Shown here: positions 1 through 9,659 of the stretch, piece by piece
How the letters are laid out: each line of letters begins with the position of its first letter
How positions within the stretch are numbered: position 1 is the stretch's first letter
Source: Thuidium tamariscinum
Taxonomy: Eukaryota > Streptophyta > Bryopsida > Hypnales > Thuidiaceae
DNA: 64,000 nucleotides
Reading direction: 5' to 3'
NCBI GenBank assembly: GCA_947034885.2
Contig: OX344755.2
Span: 25,551,052 to 25,615,051 of the forward strand
Made by a program: the position numbers and the translations under genes
Notes under the pieces: model-generated
Database searches by the model: none
What the model saw: only the letters and a program-made list of their open reading frames with translations
What the model was told of the DNA's origin: nothing

Positions 1-172
1 AACAGTAATTGTATAGTGCCCTAATAACATTTGAATAATTTTCAATACTAGGAATAGAATTGAACACGGATTTGTGGAATTTTTGTATATGCCCACATGG
101 TCAATTGATGTAATTGTATGTTTGTTGTTTCTATATCTATATCTTTTTTTTCTAAGAAATTCTGACATGCAG

Positions 173-279
173 GGTAGGAAGAGTGTTTGAATTACATAGT
201 CGGATTAATTCAACAGTGGGTACTGGAATGAACTACGGTATTCGTCCGAGAGGAGGTTGCAGATGTGAAGATGCTTGAG
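173..279 (+). other. Exon-like segment with good splice borders
   Basis: It starts after a T-rich tract ending GACATGCAG (AG at 171-172) and ends before GTGAGTG (GT at 280-281). The frame reaching the donor reads TVFVREEVADVKMLE, but a TGA lies upstream in that frame; another frame is open for about 34 codons and then meets TGA just before the donor. The following candidate intron (280-333) is only 54 bp and ends GCACAG. Good borders with an imperfect frame fit a degraded exon. Confidence 0.3.
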
Positions 280-333
280 GTGAGTGCATGTAATCACTTA
301 CGTATTGGTCATAAAGAAGATGTAATTGCACAG

Positions 334-520
334 ATGGATTCTAATTAACCGGTGCTCAAGGGGAATGCATTACTGGATCCGTCATTGTGCAGGAGTGCCA
401 TTTTCTTGGCATTGTCCAAACCTACCAAAGAAGCCTGTATTAGAAGGGCATTTAGAACTGTCCAGTATTTTCTTCCGTTATGAAGTTCTTGTCATTCAAT
501 GCCATCTGCTTCCCAGATAA
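334..520 (+). other. Exon-like coding island, stop-interrupted (FANCI-like?)
   Basis: It follows a CAG acceptor at 331-333. In frame from ATG at 334 there is a TAA at 346, then 44 open codons (349-480), then TGA at 481. The open run includes LDPSLCRSAIFLALSKPTKE and RRAFRTVQYFLP, an amphipathic-helix-like pattern. It loosely matches the FANCI region around R-D-C-L-I-L-V-L-R-K as I recall it. The two in-frame stops argue that the gene is broken or the splicing is misread. Confidence 0.25.
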
Positions 521-1077
521 TGCATACTTAATTTTTTTCATGGCATATACGTGAATCTAAAAAAATGCATGGGACATAGAAATTGTCAGTTGTTCTTGTA
601 TGGAACATTAGCTTGGCATTAATTTAGCACACTTTGAATATGGAGACAATATTAGTAGACTGCCTTGATTTCGTGGAAGTAGATTGTGAGGAAGTAGGTG
701 CCGAAGTAATTGGTGAACGATGGCAATGTCTTCTTCAAGAAGATGAAACATGTTGCAATCAGGTACTCAAAGTAATGTGTGTTGTCATATATTTCGTTGT
801 CATCTGTCTCATTTTTTATGATGTAACAATATAACCCATTTTGTGTTGTGTATGATTTGGTGCATTTGCGAAATTCAATTGTGGTCAGGGTCAGGGACTA
901 AATACAGTATCGTGGAAGAGTAATCGTGTGGATTTCTGTTCTTCATGCCCTTCTGCAGGCAACAATGACAATTTCGGGTTTTGTAAGGAGATGCATCTCT
1001 AGTTCATGGAACTTCCTTGATGAAGTGGCTGAATGAATGTGAGGGACTTAGCCTTAGATGCGTGTCTTTATTAATTA

Positions 1078-1206
1078 ATGTTGAGAATGTTTTGTGCGAT
1101 CATGCAATTGTCGACGGATTTGAAGAAATTTTTTGTGGAGTATGAGATGAAGTTTTCTTCTTCTGAGTGTCAAGTCAGAGTAGAATGTGTCTGCATTCTT
1201 CGATAG
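1078..1206 (+). other. Exon-like coding island of 42 codons
   Basis: It is open from ATG 1,078 to TAG 1,204-1,206. The peptide runs from MLRMFCAIMQLSTDLKKFF through EYEMKFSSSECQVRVECVCI. The order L-K-x-F-(F/Y)-x-E followed by x-x-E-(A/C)-C-I-L resembles a short conserved stretch of FANCI. An overlapping frame (GLSLRCVSLLINVENVLC) is also open, so the frame choice is uncertain. Confidence 0.22.
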
Positions 1207-1464
1207 CGTATGTTAGTTGGCTTTCCTTTTCATGAGTTCTGTACATACTACATAGTCATTACGAATTGAATGATATTTCTTTTCAGTAGTCTAAAAAGAG
1301 AACTGACTGCACTTGTTTATGTCTTTGTACAGTTATATCTGTAAATTAAAGAGGAAATTAGAAATGATTCACTTTGTAACATTGAAGTCGAAGGCAGTGT
1401 TGAGTTTTAATTTCCGTAAGGTTCGCTTCCATTACTATGGAAGCGACTGTAACTGTAACTTTGA

Positions 1465-1599
1465 TTAAACTGTGAGGACGTCGACAGGGATTTATTTTCA
1501 GGAGATGCATGTGCATCTACTGATGAGAACCTGAATGGAACATTGTCAAGGACTGTACGCCATGAGGCCTATGTCCTAGCTCTTTATTGTCTTCTGTGA
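1465..1599 (+). other. Exon-like coding island of 44 codons
   Basis: It is open between TGA 1,462 and TGA 1,597. It reads CEDVDRDLFSGD, then a polar linker, then RTVRHEAYVLALYCLL, changing from acidic-polar to a hydrophobic helix. A donor-like GTGAGG starts at 1,596, so true splicing could remove the terminal TGA. I do not recognise a family for this piece alone. Confidence 0.22.
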
Positions 1600-2190
1600 G
1601 GTCTCAAATGTCTTATATATTAACGTAGGTTGTTAATTTGTTACTCTCATTAATTATTTCGACGTCAAATCTGTTGCTGTTGTTCCAGTGTCATGTAGTT
1701 TACGTACAAGGTAATCTGCAAATTGGATTTCGAACAAACACAGCATCACTGTCTGTGAGGAACAGTAATGAGGCACACTTTTTTTCGTCCTCTAAGTGGA
1801 ATGGATGTAGGATTGCAGTGTTTTAGGGAAAATGTGTTTGTGCATTTAATTTCATTTTTCGATGTTGAGGTCCATGAAGACGCTATTTCCTTGTACGTAA
1901 GTCAGCTCTTAGTTTCTGCTTCTTGGTATTTCACATTGCTCTGACTGAATGGCGTAAAGCAATCAATTGATTTCTTTTGTTAGTTATAACCTCATGTATT
2001 TGCTGGAAGTTGTTGTTATAGAGGTGGAGAGGCTCGAAGTATTTCACAATGTCAAAACGAATAAGGAGAGGGGGTTCCAGACTCTTCCGACTACCAGGTA
2101 CCTCCACCGCCCGATCGCAATTCGTGGGAGATTTGAGTCGCTAAGGCATATGATGTAGGAGTGCATCGTCCAAGTGATGACGAGAACTGA

Positions 2191-2397
2191 GTAGACGAAG
2201 AATTTCCTGTAACCGACATAATGTTGAAGCAGATTGCTGCAGTTGAACAGGAGTTTCAATTTTGGAGTGCATCTGAAGATGAGATCGATGACCCGAATTC
2301 AGAAACATGTTTTTCTACGTCAATAAAGTGGCCGAGTAAGAGTCTGTGGAACAAAAACTCCTTATGGGACTTGGAGCAGTTGGCGAGGATGGCTTAA
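2191..2397 (+). other. Exon-like coding island of 68 codons, acidic
   Basis: It is open from after TGA 2,188 to TAA 2,395. It reads VDEEFPVTDIMLKQIAAVEQ, then an acidic patch (SASEDEIDDPNSE), then two Trp-containing segments (IKWPSKSLWNKNSLWDLEQL). Usage is coding-like and this is one of the longer islands. An acidic linker at this relative place is compatible with FANCI, whose middle also has one, but acidic linkers are common. Confidence 0.25.
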
Positions 2398-2586
2398 TAG
2401 AACAGTCATTGCTTGTGTACCTTTTTGGATGTCATATGCAGTGGACAATACGGATTGCCTTACAGGTGATGGAGCATTGAAAAGTATGTAGCGTGCATGG
2501 TATTGCCTTCCCGTGTCGGACCATTTCTCTGCCTCGTGTGAATTGCACGCAACTGTCTAAACCTTTTTTCGTGAAATTCGTTATGT

Positions 2587-2982
2587 ATGGAACTTAGTGA
2601 TGCCCTTGTTTTGAACTATGTGGAAGACAGTGGATGACTGAAATGGGCACTCCTTATGTCTGCAGTGAAGTGCTACCGACATGCCATTGAATGCAATTGC
2701 AGTTTGACTTCTGAAAGAATAACGTCTCTGCTCTGTGCGCATTTTAAGAAGAATGCGGGGAATGAAGGTGCACTGCTGGCGGATGTGGTAATAATGTCAA
2801 AGTTGAGTCTCAGGTCAATAATTACATTGTCCAAGAAGGACAGTAAATCCCGTACAGCTGTAGTGCATTCTGTCGTCAAGTTTTCCAGGGTGCAATATTG
2901 TGTGAAATTGTTGGAAGTTCAATATAGTTTGTTGATGCAAATCTTCGCAAGAATGTGTAGAGGGATTTCATTCGCGTGTTGA
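2587..2982 (+). other. Longest exon-like island: 131 codons with one internal TGA
   Basis: From ATG 2,587 the frame runs 16 codons (MELSDALVLNYVEDSG), meets TGA at 2,635, then stays open to TGA 2,980-2,982. After the stop it reads LKWALLMSAVKCYRHAIECN, then CSLTSERITSLLCAHFKKN. The spacing of A-x-L, I-E-x-N-x-S and L-x-x-x-x-K-K is what makes me suggest FANCI. The complementary strand also has a 68-aa ORF here (2,673-2,879), a shadow. If the TGA is real the gene is dead; if it falls in a short intron it may not be. Confidence 0.3.
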
Positions 2983-5362
2983 AATAGAGTTTCTATTGGT
3001 GAATCCAAGGTTGTATTTCCACGAAAGTTAAGTTGAAGATAAGAAGAAGTGTTAGGCTATAGGTTGACTTCCCACGTCGTCTTTGTAATTCATGTTCGTC
3101 TTCTGTTGTTACAAGGAGTTACATCAGTTGAACTACCGAATGTCATGTCTGAATCCGTAGTCTTCATTTGAGATTTGTATTATTGGAGAAAAAAAAGAGC
3201 ATGCGATGCGTACATCAAAGAAGTTGATCGGTTTCATGGAAAGTGTGGTTTGTAGCAGGTAGATGTGAGTTAGCATTTCTTGAAAAAGTTTTGCATTGTA
3301 CTTTATGTAGAATAGCCTAGGTAGACTGAGGTATATCGATGTACATGTAATTAATAGTTGAAATGGTGAGAGTTATATATTATTGTAATGTTGAATGCAG
3401 AGTGAGTGGTTTGATGTTCCTGTCTTGAAATTGAAAGCAGGAAGAAATGCAATTTGAGGAGGGCGATTGTGACGTTCCAGGTGATGAGTGTCCTCTCTTT
3501 GGATTTTATGTTCTCTTTTTTTTTTAAAAAAGGAATGTGTTTTTTAATTAATGAGAAGGTCCAATTCTAGTGCGACTGTAGACTGATTTGTTCGAAGGTA
3601 GTGAACTAACAGACATACAGTTTCTAAGATCGCGTAGAAAGTGTTGAACATGTTTTTCTGCTTCTGCAAAGCTAAGAACAGTAGTGGTGACTGGACGTCA
3701 GTCTTCGTTTCAAACAGTACCATTGAAATATGCAAGATCTGTAGTGAAAACTACTTGTCAAATTGCAGGTTCTGTCGTGGTATTCTCCGAAATTCAGTTG
3801 TACTGAGAAGTGTGTGAATCAGAAATTGGGTTTGAATGTGGGAAGCGAACATGATCATATTCAATGGAACATGAGTGATGTGTGAGGACTATGTGAAAGA
3901 AAACTGAACTGACGTTTGTAATGAAGGCATGCATGGCAGTTCTTCAGGAAAAACCTCCGTCATGGTAACTGACATGTTCCTAATGAATGAAGTCAGTAGC
4001 ACAAAGAGAAGTATGTGTGTGGGGTACGTATATTTCGTTGTGGAGTTTTTGTTCATTATATATGATGAATGCAATGCCCAGAGAACATCGATGCAGTTTG
4101 TGACGATGTTGCAACCTTGTTTGCAGGTATGTGGTATTGTTAGTGGATGCAAGGTTTTTAGGTACTGAAGTGGTCCATGACTCTGATGTGGTCAATTATT
4201 ACATGGTTGATTCAGTGGAAGAAGAAGAAGATGTTCATTTCCGAAGCACACGTAATGTGTGATGTCTCTGTTAGTTCATGCAAATGGCATGACATCCTAT
4301 TCGTAGTTGAGGAGGTGGACTTCAATTCTTCTCGACGTTCATAGCATTCTTGGCAAGTATAGTTGTTTTGTAAATTGCTCTCTCATTTTTGCTTTTAATT
4401 TAAAATCTAGTCGTGTATGGGTAGCGAACAGAATAGTTCATCAGCTTCCAGGCTAATTTTTTTCATTCACGAAAATGTTCCTTCACTGACCTCCATTATA
4501 TAGGTTGTTGGTTCCAGGTGATTATGATAATTGACAGGAGCGTGGCGCTTTCGTGAAGTGCTCGAAGTTTTTCTGTTCCCTGTTTGATTTTAGTAAGGAA
4601 GTTTTATATAGTTTCGGTGCTATTGTTGCAGGTGGAGGCAAACTCACAGAAGATGAAGGAAGCGCTGTTCACTATGGATGTTAGCTTCAATATGTAGGTG
4701 CGGAGAAAAATGAGGTGGTTTGATCGAATATGACCTTGGTTAGTTTTTTGCCTTTGCAATACTGTGACAGTGCATTTTACTTTCTAATTGTTGATGTTTT
4801 GTTGAATGATGTTCTTGAACAACGTGTGGCACTGTCGATGCATTTGGACGGACTGTACTTGAGGAATGACTATTTCTTCTGAATCACATCGTGAGGAATT
4901 GCATGGGGTGACATCGTGAGAAGAAGAACGCTGAAATTGCACTGCTTTGTATTTCAAGAAGGGTTGTAGTGGTGTTAATGTTGGAAGTGTGATGGGAACA
5001 TGGCAAATGGTATTTGTCTTAGAATTCATCTATGTCGGTGTAGAAAATGTCTTGAGAGGAGGGGAGTCCTTCTGGAAGTTATTGTCATGTTGTTAAATGG
5101 ATGAAGTAGCGCAAGGTACTCACGGTATTTGGAGAAGATCATTACTGTGTTGACCTTTGTCGGGTGTAGTGTACACATTTTTGCTCATTACGCACTCTAA
5201 TAATTTTATTAGACGACAGAAACGTGGCAGGGTTTTAGGGTTTGCAACGGTGGAGGGAATTTTGCGGAGTTGTGACATCGCTGTGAATGTGAAGTAACTG
5301 ATGACAGCAACTTCAGAGGCTGGCAGTACTGTGAGTCTCTCACGAGTTACTTGGTGGTGTGA

Positions 5363-5560
5363 ATGTACTTGGGAATTCTGACGTCATTGCGTGCTTTTGT
5401 TTTGCAAAAATGGGTCGAAGATGAGGTGGGTGTTGAGTTTCCAGTGCATGTGCTGGGTACATTTGGACAGTGCTCTTCATCTTATTTGGAGGAAGCATTA
5501 GAAGAATTATGTGTCCAGAAATTGTCATTTGTCAACGACGTGCAATTTAGAAGTTGGTGA
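5363..5560 (+). other. Exon-like ORF of 65 codons
   Basis: The peptide begins MYLGILTSLRAFVLQKWVED and continues through SSYLEEALEELCVQKLSFVN. Two amphipathic helices separated by a short loop suit an alpha-solenoid protein. No family is assigned. It lies on the same strand and has the same G+T-rich composition as the other islands. Confidence 0.25.
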
Positions 5561-5957
5561 TATGGTACACAGTAATAGAGAACTCTGTATTGTAGAATTT
5601 ACTGAAGTGTCCATGGGGATCTTCTGGAAATGAAAACTTAGTGTAGCAGTGGACGAGGAGGTGTATAGTTGCAATAGAGAACTATCCATGAGATGTGTAT
5701 GTCTTGTTTGTACCTTGAGGTTTTTTAACATGTATGCAGGTAAAATGTGTAGGATTGCTTGTTTTTGCAGCTGTAAATGTGAGAGGGGATCGTTGCAAAA
5801 GGTAGCGAAATGTTTCATGTGGAAGCCAGGGAGCAATTATAAATTATTTCGAATATTCTTGGGTCGAGGGCACTGTCAAGAGGGTTTGTTTTCTTCACTC
5901 TGTAAGTACTTTGAAGTGATGCTTGTGTAATTAAGGAGATTATGCAATTGATTACAG

Positions 5958-6017
5958 GAGGATGAGGGGGATAAGCTTATCACAAATGTGCAAATACCTG
6001 GATGGTTTCATGAACAG
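5958..6017 (+). other. Short candidate exon, 20 codons, phase 0 on both sides
   Basis: It is bounded by GATTACAG (AG at 5,956-5,957) and CAG before GTAG (GT at 6,018). It reads EDEGDKLITNVQIPGWFHEQ with no stop. The upstream tract ending in a YAG and the exact 60-nt length make this one of the cleanest single exon candidates in the region. Confidence 0.3.
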
Positions 6018-6188
6018 GTAGTGGAAGACACAATGCCGTAGGTATTGGTGCATAGACCAATTGAGGTTTGTTTCATTGAAGGACATTGACTTGTACGGGA
6101 CAAAGAGCATGTCATTCTTCTGCGTAGAAAGGAAATGGGAATGGAATAGTGACAGAAGCGGATGATGGAGTTCTTAAATTGTGACTGA

Positions 6189-6350
6189 GATTTCATGAAA
6201 ATCTTGGAAGATTTGTTGGACTCCAGTTACACCAGAATTGAAGAAATGTCTGACGATGAGATGCAGAAGTTTGTGAGGACACTGAAGTTGATGTCGGAGA
6301 AGGTGAATTTCTTGTGGTATCATTATATTTCTAGTGCTTACACACAGTAA
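6189..6350 (+). other. Exon-like coding island of 53 codons
   Basis: It is open between TGA 6,186 and TAA 6,348. It reads FMKILEDLLDSSYTRIEEMS, then DDEMQKFVRTLKLMSEK, where an AAG/GTGAAT donor-like site occurs (GT at 6,303). The heptad-like, charged-helical character is strongly protein-like. Family unknown. Confidence 0.3.
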
Positions 6351-8165
6351 TGAATAACCATTATTGATGATGAAGAGTATACTCATGGAAGGAAGTAGGT
6401 AATGAAATACTGAAAAGCGCTATATTTCATAGTGTACACCGTGAGAGCAGTTGTTGCTGAAAAGAACTACAAAGAAGCTGAAATGAAGTGTTGAAAGATG
6501 AGTGGATCTTACTGGTCCCATTGTAGTGTGTGATGTTTTCAGGAAGAGGTGGACGACAAGTATTATGGTAGTATGTTGCCCAGCAGAAAAGAAGTACACA
6601 TTTCTATAGCATGCTATGTCCTCTGTTTTGGATGCTAAATGTTTTCCTGTGCTTCATGAAATCAGAAGTTCTGGAATTTCATAGTCTAGAAGACATTGGG
6701 TAGGGGATGAAGAATATAAATTATTAGGATTGTTCATATAGAGAAGTGTAGTTCATGTGCATATTGTCTGAATGTGCAGCAGTCTATCATGTCCTTCGTG
6801 AATGAGAGGAAAAATTTGGAGCTCAGAATGTGATAACACTTTTTTGTTATAGAGGGGGATAGATGTTGAAGTAGTTATTCACATGCAGATGGGAGAGGAC
6901 AAAAGGGTGCCTTGACGAGATCATATTTTTTGGGGTCCTGTTCTGTTTTCAGAAGAAAATGATGTGTACGACCTACTAATGAATGCAAGTAATTGTTCAA
7001 TAAGGAGGAGTTAAAGGTCCGAAGTACGTGGTGTCTGACTTCCGTGTCTGTAAGACAGTAAGAGTTGGAAGGGAATGAAGTCCTCATGTAAAAGAGGTAC
7101 CTTGAAGCACAAGGTAATGTGCATTGTGCAAAAATATGGAAGTCATTTGCTTTAATTTGACGGGGTGTTATTTGTGACTAGAATTCAGTAGGTGCAGATC
7201 AAAGCTTGTGTGAGTTGCTTAAACTTTTTATGTGTTTTAGCTGAATCCTTCAACTGATAGTGCCTTTTTGTTTTGTTAGCACGGAAGTTGAGATGACAGC
7301 AATAGGAGTAGTACAAGCTAGTGAATGCTGTTTTTCTGGGTTATCTTTGAACGCTCGGAGTGAAAGACTTTGCAGTTGACCTTTGACTGTAAGTACAATT
7401 TGTTTCCAAAGTCGTTCAGAATTTAGTGAATGAAAGAATGCTGAAATGTGGTAGTGAACTTTTCACATGGAGTGAATGTGACATCATATCAGCACTTAAT
7501 TGTGTATGTAATGTAGAGGCTATCTAATGGAAGGCACGAGTTCATCGCTCTTATTGACTGTGCTGGTTTGTTTTGTTTTGTAATAAGTAGTGTCTAATGT
7601 ATTCTTGCACTTCAAACTTGGCATTCATTATTGAAGTGCAGAGTGCTAGAAGTACAGGGCGTGTAAATAAGGAGAACAGTATTATGTGTGTCGTTGTGAA
7701 AAGCAGGTGCGAAGAATTTGTCACTTGTCCTTGAAGTGTTTTCTGAGTGATAAGAGTGTTTGTATATAAGGTAGTTGATATGTATGTGTAATGAATGTTG
7801 ATTATGTGGAACCGTTTAATTGTCATATTGTCATGGGCAAAGAGAACATGTAGATGGAGTTGTGAAATAAAGAAGTAAATGTTTAGGCACGAAGAGTACA
7901 TGTACATTGATTTCTGGAACTAGTAATTAAATTTAATAATAGATGTGTAGTAGTTCAGAAATGACCAAAGAACAACCACTATAAAATAGTGTTGCAGGTG
8001 AGAAGTATTTGCATTTCGATTTTGTGGAAATGTTGTTTAGTAGTGTTTGGTGCAGTAATGCATGTTGGTAATGATGTATTATTTCCTTCCAAAGTTGTAA
8101 GAAATGAAAGCTAACTTAGTCATTGCTGTGTAGGAGAATTCGAATTCTGCATCGAATATTGAATT

Positions 8166-8232
8166 GTACATGAACTTATGGAAGAAAAGGGCCAACTCAG
8201 TGCATTTGATATTCCTATGGAGTCAATCCAAA
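8166..8232 (+). other. Candidate exon before a GTAAGTG donor
   Basis: One frame reads VHELMEEKGQLSAFDIPMES up to a strong GTAAGTG donor (GT at 8,233-8,234). A second frame is open across the same stretch from 8,164 to 8,454 (96 codons). The strong donor favours the first. It is the last exon-like island before the repeat-rich DNA begins near 8,690. Confidence 0.25.
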
Positions 8233-8689
8233 GTAAGTGACATGATGGCTGAAAAGTTCTCTAGTCCTGATTGTGCTGTAGTTGAGTCACATTGCTCTCA
8301 GAAGTGCGTAATTAGTAAGGGTTTCTTTATGTCCACGTACAAAGTTGCAAGTTCTTGTGTTCCTGAACATGATGTACATATCGTGCAGCAGAACCTTCAG
8401 AAGAATGACAAAGTATGCAAGTACTTACTGGAGATTACAAATGCAATGATGTAGATGGTGGAGGCCACAATACAAGTAATGTACATGTATAGGGAATGGA
8501 ATAGCCTGCATTGGAGATGTACCAAGCATGTGAGATGAGGAATGTGTGAATAAAGAAGTTGAGTTCATTACTTGAAACATTATAATGTATTATGTAATGA
8601 TTTCCAATATGAAATGGTTCTGCCCTTGTCTTATGCAAATGCACTTACAGTAGTCAAAGAAGTCCCCAATTGATGTACGTTTGAAGGCT

Positions 8690-9089
8690 TGAAAAGCCTA
8701 TCATTTTTTTCATGACCTCAGAGGAAGAAGGCATCATTTTTTGTCAAACACAGTGGATGGTTCGACAATGATCTTATGGTAATTATACACAGACATGACT
8801 ACATGCATGGACTAATTTGCACAGCAGTAAGCATGAACCAGCACAAAGAAGTTGTTGTGAACAACAACTCATTTAACATTTTTTTGTTATAAATCAACAT
8901 GAACGTGTTACAGTGGATAGACATATGAACATGGTTTTGTTACCTTGTCACTCAAAACTGTTAACAACAACAAGAAAATCAACACTTTGATGTTAAGCAC
9001 GGTCCGGGTCAACATGTCTTAATTAACAGAAAATATCAACACTTTTTTGTTAAATTTCTGTTAATTTGGACATGTTTTCTCTACTAGTG
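8690..9089 (-). mobile_element. CACTA-type (En/Spm) terminus with subterminal repeats
   Basis: Read on the - strand from 9,089 the sequence begins CACTAGTAGAGAAAACATG, sharing its first ten bases with the paired CACTA element at 39,917. Inside it are repeated imperfect palindromes of the type TCAACACTTTTTTGTTAA (near 8,873, 8,979, 9,028, and also 6,833), as expected of CACTA subterminal repeats. No matching left end is found to the left, so the other terminus is probably outside the window and the exon islands at 1-8,690 may be inside this element. Confidence 0.5.
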
Positions 9090-9092
9090 TAA

Positions 9093-9657
9093 GTAGGGTA
9101 CTTGCCTACGAAATTTCAAATTATTTTGGAATTGTACAACATATAGGGAAAAAAATAGTAAGTAGAAAGAAGTAGCAAATGATTTAAAATACAAAATTAT
9201 TAAGAATTTATTTATGAAATTAGAAAATTACAATCCCAATGGTTTCAATGTTGTAATGAACAATTTACATTTCATGATTAAAAAATTGAATAAATAAAAG
9301 ACTTCAAAGTTTATTTTAGAATAGAAGATCCATAATTGCTTGCAAACAAAAACTCCTCATAAATTTTGACTCATTGATCAAAATGAAATGATTCAAAGCT
9401 TTTCACACATTGGCAAATACATAAATGAAGAATGAAAATTTCAAATTTTTGTTTTTGAAAAAAATGATTTTATCCAATCTAGCCAAAATATCGATTTATG
9501 AAAAAAAAAAACATAATAGGATGTAATTTTTGACATATAGTTCCAAATGTCTTGTTTTTTAGTACATATAAAAGATCTTTCTCATCCCCATGTTCTATTA
9601 AAATTTGGATCTTAAATATGGAAATCTCTACCTCGGGGGGGTCTTTCCTTATAAAAA
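9093..9657 (+). mobile_element. TTAA-family element, right part only (copy A1)
   Basis: Homologous to the central and right parts of the intact copies at 20,743 and 56,664: it shares the TTGGAATTGTACAACATATA stretch, the CCAATGG block and the AAAATGAAATGATTCAAAGC block. It begins abruptly three bases after the CACTA terminus, so it looks cut by that insertion. Its right tip is degraded near 9,657. Confidence 0.55.
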
Positions 9658-9659
9658 GT

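Larger units (their letters stand above)
1..8690 (+). pseudogene. Broken or captured multi-exon gene region, possibly FANCI-like
   Basis: The + strand is rich in G and T, as expected for a plant transcription unit with T-rich introns and purine-rich exons. It carries many acceptor-like (TTT..GCAG) and donor-like (GTGAGT, GTAAGT) sites. Several 40-130 codon islands read like globular, alpha-helical protein, but they lie in different frames, are cut by stops, and cannot be joined into one model. The best islands are listed separately. Four of them, in order, weakly resemble human FANCI as I remember it: a stretch near 349-480, the LKKFF..ECVCIL piece at 1,078, the acidic piece at 2,191, and the AxLxxxV..IExNxS piece at 2,638. 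FANCI is an alpha-solenoid DNA-crosslink-repair protein that pairs with FANCD2. The resemblance is from memory and could be chance. Alternatives are another helical-repeat gene, or gene fragments inside a CACTA element that ends at 9,089. The left end lies outside the window. Confidence 0.35.

Noticed and set aside
7551-7907. 118-aa ORF on the - strand
   Set aside because: Its composition follows the strand skew of the region (Leu, Thr, His, Tyr rich); exon-like features are on the opposite strand.
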